Shown here in pieces: positions 18,423 through 24,957 of a DNA stretch of 64,000 bases; position 1 is the first letter of the stretch; every line of letters begins with the position of its first letter. The position numbers and the translations under genes are program-made. The notes beneath the pieces were generated by a model. The model was given only the letters and a program-made list of their open reading frames with translations. It made no database searches and was not told the origin of the DNA. Source of the stretch: Deltaproteobacteria bacterium (GTDB taxonomy: Bacteria > Desulfobacterota > GWC2-55-46); assembly GCA_016177845.1 (NCBI GenBank), contig JACOUO010000011.1, positions 700,326 to 764,325 of the forward strand, read 5' to 3'.

Positions 18423-18462
18423 TAAAAAAACCCCCTCCTGACAAAGCAGAAGGGGGGTTTAG
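18423..18462 (-). terminator. Intrinsic terminator of cspA
   Basis: Stem of C5-6 with TCCTG... against ...AGAAGGGGGG, then seven T on the minus strand, 60 bp after the cspA stop. Confidence 0.8.
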
Positions 18463-18522
18463 CGACTTAAAGAAGAACTAAGTCCAAGGCATTCTATGCC
18501 CGGAAAAATTACCGATGGGTAA

Positions 18523-18738
18523 TTAGGCTGAAGCGTTGCTCAGCTTTGCAACATTTGAAGCCTGGGGTCCCTTGGGTCCCTGTGTGATCTCGAATTCTAC
18601 TTCTTCGCCCTCTTTGAGAGTCTTGAATCCGTCGCCAGTGATTGCGGTGTAATGTACGAATACATCCTCACCTGATTCCTGCTGAATGAAACCAAAACCT
18701 TTTGTGTCATTAAACCACTTTACTTTACCTCTTGCCAT
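18523..18738 (-). CDS. cspA: Cold-shock family single-stranded nucleic-acid-binding protein
   Basis: 71 residues, the whole length of a CspA-type OB fold, with RNP1 KGFGFIQQ and RNP2 VFVHYTAI. It binds single-stranded RNA/DNA as an RNA chaperone. GGAGG stands 9-13 nt before the ATG. It is monocistronic between two hairpins. A consensus promoter about 150 bp upstream leaves an unusually long structured leader, as in Escherichia coli cspA, so post-transcriptional control is likely. Confidence 0.95.
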   Translation of the reverse strand: MARGKVKWFNDTKGFGFIQQESGEDVFVHYTAITGDGFKTLKEGEEVEFEITQGPKGPQASNVAKLSNASA

Positions 18739-18782
18739 TTCCTGCGCCTCCTTGTTTTCTGGAACTCTCCTGCAGCACTAAT

Positions 18783-18818
18783 AAAAAGCCGTTGAGGGTT
18801 ACTGCGGTCCTCAACGGC
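18783..18818 (-). terminator. Terminator-like hairpin inside the cspA leader
   Basis: A perfect 10-bp stem (18788-18797 with 18809-18818, 11-nt loop) is followed on the minus strand by TTTTTAT. It lies between the cspA promoter and start codon, so it may be an attenuator rather than the terminator of the gene before it. Confidence 0.65.
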
Positions 18819-18886
18819 CCGATAACTCCACAATTCAGCATTAATTTCATGCTGCTACTTAGAATGCCCCATGTAAAATTAAGCTA

Positions 18887-18915
18887 ATCCTATCAATTCC
18901 TACAAACCCTGTCAA
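18887..18915 (-). promoter_or_regulatory. Sigma70-type promoter of cspA
   Basis: On the minus strand TTGACA (18910-18915), 17-bp spacer, TAGGAT (18887-18892). Transcription would begin near 18880, giving a leader of about 140 nt. Confidence 0.75.
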
Positions 18916-19014
18916 GCTTTTTTTCGATATAAAACTAAACCGTTTAAAAACTTAATAAACAAAATTTTAAATGCCAGAGAACAGGATTATTTTGATAATT
19001 TTCAAATTCCCTTT

Positions 19015-19914
19015 TTATTCCATCAAATCCGACAGCCGTACAATCTCGACTCCGTCTTTTTCCAATGCTGAAACTGATTCTTTAAGGGCTTCAATGGTCT
19101 CAGGGTACGGATGCCCTATCGCTATGGCGTGGCCCCGCTTTTTTGCAATTGCGACAGCCTGGGCTATCTGCCCTTTTATGTATTTTACATCGCGGTTGTT
19201 ATCAAGAAAAACATTACGGTCCATGTTCTTTACGCCAAGCTCTTTGGCGAGCTTTCCCGCGATGGAATTGGATGAGGTCTTGCTGTCGAGAAAGAACATA
19301 TTATTCTTTTTTATCACCTGAAGCACCGCCCTCATCTGCGCGTCCTGCTCGGTGAATTTAGAGCCCATGTGATTGTTGATGCCGCTTGCGTGGGGAACAG
19401 TTTTCAGGTCCTCCTCGACCCTCGCCTTAATATCATTTATCGTCATGGTTGTCAGCAGGGCGTCAGTGCCGGGATTATGTTCGCCTGCGTCTTTCGGCTC
19501 CATAGGAAGGTGCATTATTACCTCAAGGCCCTTTGTGTGCGCCTCTTCAGCGGTCTGAGAAGAAAATCTCTGGTTGGGCATTATCGCAATAGTTACAGGC
19601 TCTCCGAGAAGCACAAGTTCCCTGAGCTTTTTCATGTCAGTTCCCATGTCGTCTATCACTATGGCAACGCGAGTCTTTTTTACTGGATAGACCCTTGGCT
19701 CTGTCGGATGTATAAGAGGTTCAGCCGGAGGCTCCTGAGGAATATCCTCGACAGGGGGAATATTTGATACAGGAGGCCTTTGAGGCTGCTTAGGCAAAGG
19801 CTTACCGAAATCATAGAATTTAAAGAGAACAAAGGTAAATACAATTCCGAAGATAAAGCCGACCGCAAGAAGCGACCACGAACTGAAACCCTTGCTCTTT
19901 TTCCTTTTCGCCAT
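19015..19914 (-). CDS. Divergent polysaccharide deacetylase family protein (YibQ-like)
   Basis: 299 residues: a basic N-terminus and one transmembrane or uncleaved signal segment (residues 13-32), a proline-rich periplasmic linker (38-78), then a NodB-like barrel. Recognisable segments are VAIVIDDMGTDMKKL (near 83), EVIMHLPMEP, HASGINNHMGSKFTE and GHAIAIGHPYPETIEAL, as in the divergent polysaccharide deacetylase family. The metal-binding residues of true deacetylases are only partly kept, so enzymatic activity is uncertain. It follows ctpA and the envC/ftsEX genes on the same strand, pointing to an envelope role. Confidence 0.85.
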   Translation of the reverse strand: MAKRKKSKGFSSWSLLAVGFIFGIVFTFVLFKFYDFGKPLPKQPQRPPVSNIPPVEDIPQEPPAEPLIHPTEPRVYPVKKTRVAIVIDDMGTDMKKLRELVLLGEPVTIAIMPNQRFSSQTAEEAHTKGLEVIMHLPMEPKDAGEHNPGTDALLTTMTINDIKARVEEDLKTVPHASGINNHMGSKFTEQDAQMRAVLQVIKKNNMFFLDSKTSSNSIAGKLAKELGVKNMDRNVFLDNNRDVKYIKGQIAQAVAIAKKRGHAIAIGHPYPETIEALKESVSALEKDGVEIVRLSDLME

Positions 19915-19937
19915 CTGTCCGTCCCCGTTATTTATTT

Positions 19938-19980
19938 AAAAAAAAATGGCAGGCTGCCCTTTAAGAACAGCCTGCCATTT
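19938..19980 (-). terminator. Intrinsic terminator of ctpA
   Basis: Perfect 13-bp stem AAATGGCAGGCTG / CAGCCTGCCATTT with an 11-nt loop, then nine T on the minus strand, 14 bp after the ctpA stop. It separates ctpA from the following deacetylase-like gene, which needs readthrough or its own promoter. Confidence 0.9.
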
Positions 19981-19993
19981 CATTGAGCTTGAT

Positions 19994-21313
19994 TTAGCTT
20001 ACTTTCTGGTTTGTGCCTTTGAAAATGTACCAGCTCTTAAGATAATCGATTGCGCGCTTAAGCTGGACATCCTCGCCTTCAGCCGCCGGCTTGGCTGGTT
20101 CCTCGACCTTTATCTTTTCTACTTCCTTCTTCTCTACCTTCTTGGGCTCTTCAACAGGGCCTTCGGGGGCGAGATGGCCTTCAAGGTCCTTCTCTTTAAG
20201 ATGGCCCTTGGGGACTTCGCCTACTACGATATCAGGCTCAATGCCCTTTGCCTGAATAGACCTGCCTGAAGGCGTATAATACTTTGATGTCGTAATCCTT
20301 ACGGCTGAACCGTCTGAAAGCGGGATTATCGTCTGAACAGAGCCTTTTCCAAAGGTTGTCGTGCCGAGGATAATCGCCCTCTTATGATCCTGAAGAGCTC
20401 CTGCCACAATTTCAGAGGCGCTTGCGCTTCCGTTATTTACAAGCACTATCATCGGGTAGTCAGGCTGGCTCTTTGCCGTATCAGCGTTAAATGTCATGTC
20501 CTGGCCCTGAGCCCTGCCCTTTGTGTAGACGATGAGCCCCTTATCGAGGAATTCATTTGATACGCTTACAGCCTCCTGAAGAAGCCCGCCGGGGTTGTTC
20601 CTCAGGTCAAGGATAAGGCCTCTCATGCTGCCGTTCTTCTGGAGTTCCTTTAAGGCCTTCTCAAGCTCTTCTGTCGTATTCTCCTGGAACTGGGCTAAAC
20701 GGATATACCCGAACCCTTCCTCAAGCTGTTTGTATTTAACGCTCTTGACCTTGATGATCGCCCTGTTGAGCGTAAACTGCCTCGGAGCGTCAAAACCATC
20801 CCTCATGATGTGAATGGTTATCGGCGTATCCTTGGGCCCTCTCATAAGGCCTACGGCTTCGGTGAGGCCCATGTCTTTTGTGGATTTATCGCCTATCTTT
20901 ACTATCTTATCCCCTGCGAGCAGGCCTGCCTTGAAAGCAGGCGTGTCCTCAATAGGGGAGATTACCGTAAGGATATTCTCCTTTGTGCCTATCTCAATGC
21001 CTATGCCGCCGAAACTGCCCTTTGTGTCAATCTGCATCTCGGTGTACTCTTCAGGGGTCATGAAGCTTGAGTGGGGGTCAAGGCCTTTTACCATGCCCTT
21101 TAACGAATTATAAATGACCTCTTTCGTGTCAACATTTTCAGCATAATTTTCCTGAATTATTCCCAATACATCTGTGTAAATCTTCAGGCTCTCGTAAGTA
21201 TTATTCGGTATGGAGACGACCCTCTGGGACAGTCCCCATGAGGCGAACGAGAAGAGAACCACTACGAAGAAAACACCGCCCACGAACTTTGGGCTGGTCA
21301 ATCTCTTTATCAT
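19994..21313 (-). CDS. ctpA: Carboxyl-terminal processing protease (S41 family) with PDZ domain
   Basis: 439 residues: an N-terminal signal/anchor (10-28), a PDZ domain (about 90-175), and the S41 Ser-Lys catalytic core with the serine in NNGSASASEIVAGALQD and lysine in TTTFGKGSVQT. A Lys/Glu/Pro-rich tail follows. It degrades or trims periplasmic proteins, in other bacteria often cell-wall hydrolases. It is 105 bp after envC on the same strand and downstream of ftsEX, which fits turnover of cell-separation factors. The catalytic site is intact. Confidence 0.95.
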   Translation of the reverse strand: MIKRLTSPKFVGGVFFVVVLFSFASWGLSQRVVSIPNNTYESLKIYTDVLGIIQENYAENVDTKEVIYNSLKGMVKGLDPHSSFMTPEEYTEMQIDTKGSFGGIGIEIGTKENILTVISPIEDTPAFKAGLLAGDKIVKIGDKSTKDMGLTEAVGLMRGPKDTPITIHIMRDGFDAPRQFTLNRAIIKVKSVKYKQLEEGFGYIRLAQFQENTTEELEKALKELQKNGSMRGLILDLRNNPGGLLQEAVSVSNEFLDKGLIVYTKGRAQGQDMTFNADTAKSQPDYPMIVLVNNGSASASEIVAGALQDHKRAIILGTTTFGKGSVQTIIPLSDGSAVRITTSKYYTPSGRSIQAKGIEPDIVVGEVPKGHLKEKDLEGHLAPEGPVEEPKKVEKKEVEKIKVEEPAKPAAEGEDVQLKRAIDYLKSWYIFKGTNQKVS

Positions 21314-21418
21314 CTATTTCCTCCTGTTTTATAACAGAATCAAGCCTGAAAGGCTTAAACTCTAATAGTATAACTCTACGGATTGCAAAAGTAAAACCAG
21401 AAAAAGGGTACTCACAAA

Positions 21419-22594
21419 TTATTTTCCGGCAAGCCAGCCCATGGGGTCCCTCGGCACCCCGTGCTGGCGTATCTCAAAGTACAGTCCTGATGCCGCCTCA
21501 GTTCCCGTATCCCCTACAAGGCCTACCTCTTCGCCCTTCCTTACCGTATCGCCCTTCTCCTTCGAAGCCCTTGAGAGATGGGCAAAAAGGGTATAAAAAC
21601 CGCCTTTATGGTCAACAATCAGCACCTGCCCGTACCCCTTAAGCCACCCTACATAAATGACCTTGCCCTCAAAAACGCTTCTGGCAGGGGTTCCTGACGG
21701 AGCATCGATTATGATGCCGTTATTGAATGTGACCGTATTGAACTTAGGGTGTTTGACCTTGCCGTAGAATGACACCACCTGCCCGGCTACAGGCATGGGC
21801 AGCCTGCCTTTCATTGCGGCAAAGCCTGTGCCTGCAGGCACAGGGACTTCCTCTTCACCCTGCGACCTTAATTTATTGAGCAGGTTTGTAAGCGCTGCGG
21901 CAGCCTGCTCAAGCTCTTTTACTGTCTTTATCTTCCTGTCTTTCTCGCTCTTTACTTCATTTAGCAGAGCTGTCTTTTGCCTCTGAAGCGCCTCGGTCTC
22001 GTTCTTCTTGGCTGCTGCGGCGTTCTTGGAGACCTCCACCTCTTTGTAAAGCGAGCTTAGCTTCTTCTTTTCCGCCCCAAGCTTCTGAAGAGTCTTTTCA
22101 TACCCGTCAATAAGCTCGGAATCCGAGTCCATTATCATGGTGAGGTATTTGTGTTTCCTTCCAAGGTCATCGGCTGAATCAGATGAGAAGAGGACCTTCA
22201 TTGCCTCGCCCCTGCGCATCTTATACATCGCCTTAAGCCTCTTTATGAGCCTCTCTGATAATGCCTTTCTATCCTTCTCAAGACGAGTGATATTGGCATT
22301 GGCCGAGGCGACATTCCTTTGCACCTCCGCGAGCGAGCCTTCGATTTTTTTCAGCTCTTCCCGCTTTTCGTCAAGGCTTTTATTTATGTTATCAAGCTCG
22401 CCGAGGATATTTGTCTCCTTCTCGGCCATGAGCTTTATGCCTTTTTTTTCCTCTGTTATCTGCTTTTTTACATCCTCAAGCCTTTTCTCTCTCTTGAGCA
22501 GGTCCTGCTTTGGAGTCGCCTTTTCGCAGTACCCGCCCTGCGGGACTGAAAAGATAAAAAGCAGCAAAAATATGCAGAAAATAAGCCTTCTCAT
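21419..22594 (-). CDS. envC: EnvC-like murein hydrolase activator with a degenerate LytM domain
   Basis: 391 residues: a signal peptide (1-23), a long coiled coil (about 25-245), then a C-terminal LytM/M23 domain. The zinc ligands of active M23 enzymes are lost: the first His/Asp pair is replaced in FNNGIIIDAP and the final HxH reads SGLYFEIR. Only FAHL keeps a histidine. That is the hallmark of EnvC, which does not cleave peptidoglycan but activates amidases under FtsEX control. It overlaps ftsX by 4 nt. Confidence 0.92.
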   Translation of the reverse strand: MRRLIFCIFLLLFIFSVPQGGYCEKATPKQDLLKREKRLEDVKKQITEEKKGIKLMAEKETNILGELDNINKSLDEKREELKKIEGSLAEVQRNVASANANITRLEKDRKALSERLIKRLKAMYKMRRGEAMKVLFSSDSADDLGRKHKYLTMIMDSDSELIDGYEKTLQKLGAEKKKLSSLYKEVEVSKNAAAAKKNETEALQRQKTALLNEVKSEKDRKIKTVKELEQAAAALTNLLNKLRSQGEEEVPVPAGTGFAAMKGRLPMPVAGQVVSFYGKVKHPKFNTVTFNNGIIIDAPSGTPARSVFEGKVIYVGWLKGYGQVLIVDHKGGFYTLFAHLSRASKEKGDTVRKGEEVGLVGDTGTEAASGLYFEIRQHGVPRDPMGWLAGK

Positions 22595-23481
22595 ACCTTC
22601 AGGAATTTTGCAAGCGAGATGAGGCTGCCCGCAACCCCCATGAAAACACCTGCGCCGATAAAGATAAGAAAGAGCATGAGACCTGAAACAGGTGAAGCTA
22701 TTGCAAAGCTGAAATAAGCCGGTATCTCTGAAAGAAGAAAATACCTGCCGACTGCCATTATGATAAGGGCGAAAACGCCTCCCAGAACTCCCTGAAGAAC
22801 GCCTTCGATAAAGAACGGTATCTTTATATATGAGTCTGACGCCCCCACAAGCTTCATTATCTCTATCTCATCCCGTCTGGCATAGACCGCAAGCCTGATG
22901 GTATTTGAGATTATAAATAATGTAGCGGCGGCGAGGAAGATGCCTATGGTGATTGCGCCAAGCTCGATAAACTTCAAAAAGGCTGAGAACTTCTCAACCC
23001 ACTCCTGGCTGAATTGTATATCGTCAACCCAATCGAGGGCCTTTAGCCTCTCTACCGTTGCAGTGACCTGTGAAGGGTTTTTAAACGAGTCCATCACCTT
23101 TATTTCAAAGGAGGCCGGCAAAGGCGCAGCATCCACCCCGTCCAGTATGGACTCATGGCCAATAAGTTCGCGCCTTAAATCCTCAAGCGCCTTTTCCTTT
23201 GGTATAAATTCTGCGCTCTTTACACCGGGGACTTTCAAAAGAATTTCTTTAAGCCGCGCGGAATCAGACGCGGCGCTGTCCTTTACATACGCTACTATCT
23301 GCGTCCTGTCGCCAAGACTGCTTACAGTGCTATTGAGGTTTAAGAATATGAACAGGAATAGGGAAAATATGGCGAGCGCGAAACCAAGCGTAATGGCGGT
23401 AAGAACTGTGGTAATAAGGTTCTCCCGTAAAGAGCGCAGAGCGTCGGTAAATATATACAGGAGGTTTCCTGTGCCTCCCAT
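22591..23481 (-). CDS. ftsX: Cell division protein FtsX
   Basis: 296 residues with four transmembrane helices (about 25-47, 175-200, 225-248, 270-292) and a large periplasmic domain between helix 1 and 2, the FtsX layout. ARRDEIEIMKLVGASDSYI near residue 205 is the conserved cytoplasmic coupling region. With FtsE it forms the ABC-like complex that transmits divisome state to EnvC in the periplasm. The gene overlaps ftsE by 1 nt and envC by 4 nt. Confidence 0.95.
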   Translation of the reverse strand: MGGTGNLLYIFTDALRSLRENLITTVLTAITLGFALAIFSLFLFIFLNLNSTVSSLGDRTQIVAYVKDSAASDSARLKEILLKVPGVKSAEFIPKEKALEDLRRELIGHESILDGVDAAPLPASFEIKVMDSFKNPSQVTATVERLKALDWVDDIQFSQEWVEKFSAFLKFIELGAITIGIFLAAATLFIISNTIRLAVYARRDEIEIMKLVGASDSYIKIPFFIEGVLQGVLGGVFALIIMAVGRYFLLSEIPAYFSFAIASPVSGLMLFLIFIGAGVFMGVAGSLISLAKFLKV

Positions 23482-24134
23482 CAGTTTACAAGCCTCCCGT
23501 TCTCAATGTGAACAGTCCTTTTTCCGAACCTGTCTATCAGCCCCTTGTCGTGGCTTGCTATGATAACGGTTGTGCCTTTGTTGTTCACTTCCTTGAATAG
23601 CTCCATTATTTCATTTGAAAGCGCGGGGTCGAGGTTCCCCGTAGGCTCGTCAGCCAGTATTATGGCAGGGTCTTTCACCAATGCCCTTGCGATTGCAACC
23701 CTTTGCTGCTCGCCTCCTGAGAGGCTTAAAGGATTGAAGTTAGCCCTGTGCTGGAGCTTCACATAAGAAAGCATCCGCAATACCCTCTTTTTGATATCCC
23801 TTGGGTTGACGCCCATTATCTTTAAAGAGAGCGCGACATTATCGAAAACCGATTTATTTGGAAGGAGCTTGAAATCCTGAAATACAAAGCCGATACGCCT
23901 TCTGAGGAGCGGTATCTCCTTGGGCGGTATCTTTACATAATTCCTGCCGTCGATGATAATCTGCCCCTGTGAGGGCGCTTCCGAGCCGAAGATTATCTTA
24001 AGCAGGGTCGATTTACCGGCCCCGCTCGGCCCGGTGATGAAAAGAAACTCTCCCTTGGCGACCTTGAAAGTTACGTCAGTAAGGGCAGAGGCAGCGCCTT
24101 CATAATTTTTAGAGACATGGAAGAGTTGTATCAT
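23481..24134 (-). CDS. ftsE: Cell division ATP-binding protein FtsE
   Basis: 217 residues, usual FtsE length. Walker A GPSGAGKSTLLKI (near 36), ABC signature LSGGEQQRVAIARAL (near 138) and Walker B AIILADEPTGNLDP are intact, with switch histidine in IIASHDKG. It powers the FtsEX complex at the division septum. It starts the ftsE-ftsX-envC-ctpA unit, the operon order that couples division to amidase activation. Confidence 0.95.
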   Translation of the reverse strand: MIQLFHVSKNYEGAASALTDVTFKVAKGEFLFITGPSGAGKSTLLKIIFGSEAPSQGQIIIDGRNYVKIPPKEIPLLRRRIGFVFQDFKLLPNKSVFDNVALSLKIMGVNPRDIKKRVLRMLSYVKLQHRANFNPLSLSGGEQQRVAIARALVKDPAIILADEPTGNLDPALSNEIMELFKEVNNKGTTVIIASHDKGLIDRFGKRTVHIENGRLVN

Positions 24135-24219
24135 CCCGCCGGCGTATAAAAAACTTTTTATTTTTAATTACTTAGCCTAAAAACAGGCACTGACATTATC
24201 CCAATTGACGCTTTTTATG

Positions 24220-24609
24220 TCAATCCAAAATTACTGCGTCCGCCTCTACCTCGATGAGTATTTCAGAAGATATCAGCCTGCTGACCTCAACCATGGCTGT
24301 TGCCGGCCTTATCTCACCGAAAAACTCGCCGTGAGCCTTGCCGATTTTCTCCCACTCATCGATGTTTTTCACATAAATCCTTGTGCGGACAACATCTTTT
24401 AATGAGGCTCCGGCTGTCTTAAGCGCCTTTTCAATGTTTTTGATAGCCTGAACAGTCTGGGCGTATGAGTCATTGATGCCAACGATATTGCCCTGCTCAT
24501 CTGTTGCGGTAGTGCCTGATACAAAGATCTGGTTGCCTGCCTTTACAGCGCGGGAATATCCGACAATCGGCTCCCACTTAGACCCTGTTGAAATGTTCTT
24601 TCTTTCCAT
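24220..24609 (-). CDS. ridA: RidA family reactive enamine/imine deaminase
   Basis: 129 residues of the YjgF/YER057c/UK114 fold. It contains [39 protein letters not shown] and [26 protein letters not shown], where the first arginine is the substrate carboxylate-binding residue of active RidA. It hydrolyses reactive enamines made by PLP enzymes. The gene stands alone, 85 bp after ftsE on the same strand direction. Two terminator-like hairpins lie in the 150 bp before its start, which is odd for a housekeeping gene. Confidence 0.9.
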   Translation of the reverse strand: MERKNISTGSKWEPIVGYSRAVKAGNQIFVSGTTATDEQGNIVGINDSYAQTVQAIKNIEKALKTAGASLKDVVRTRIYVKNIDEWEKIGKAHGEFFGEIRPATAMVEVSRLISSEILIEVEADAVILD

Positions 24610-24639
24610 ATTATAAGCTCCTTGAAATTATTGGGAATG

Positions 24640-24667
24640 AAAAAGCCATCCGAGATAAGAGGATGGC
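24640..24667 (-). terminator. Terminator-like hairpin in the ridA leader (proximal)
   Basis: Perfect 7-bp stem GCCATCC/GGATGGC with a 9-nt loop and five T after it on the minus strand. It ends about 30 bp before the ridA ATG, so it lies upstream of the gene it would silence. Confidence 0.6.
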
Positions 24668-24684
24668 AGATTTTATTGAAATTT

Positions 24685-24733
24685 TAAAAAATCACCTGCT
24701 CCGGCGAAGAATTTCTTAATGTCTTCCGAGGTG
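24685..24733 (-). terminator. Terminator-like hairpin in the ridA leader (distal)
   Basis: Arms 24693-24710 and 24722-24733 pair as CACCT...CGG..AAGA with TCTTCCG-AGGTG, with two bulges on one side. Six T follow on the minus strand. Confidence 0.5.
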
Positions 24734-24957
24734 AATTTTCAGAAATTTAACATGAATTTAAATGAAAAGAAAGATTAGATATGAAAAAAGGAACAGCTGC
24801 TTCAAAAACCGGGCTGTTTCTCTTTATGCCTGCCCTTCCTGGCCTTTTTTACATGATTTTGCCTTTGGAATTTCAAATCCTACTCCGGAACGGTAGTATA
24901 ATTATATTAATGGCATGTAAATTTATTTCCTGCTATTAAGTATTAACGGATGCCCTA
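24734..24957. other. Intergenic region between ridA and the hybrid kinase
   Basis: About 220 bp with no convincing gene. A 52-codon open frame (24781-24939, plus strand, hydrophobic) has no clear ribosome-binding site. The minus strand would be the source of any transcript ending at the two hairpins before ridA. Confidence 0.4.

Noticed and set aside
24781-24939. 52-codon hydrophobic plus-strand ORF before the hybrid kinase
   Set aside because: Weak ribosome-binding site and no family signature. Kept only as a note for the intergenic region.
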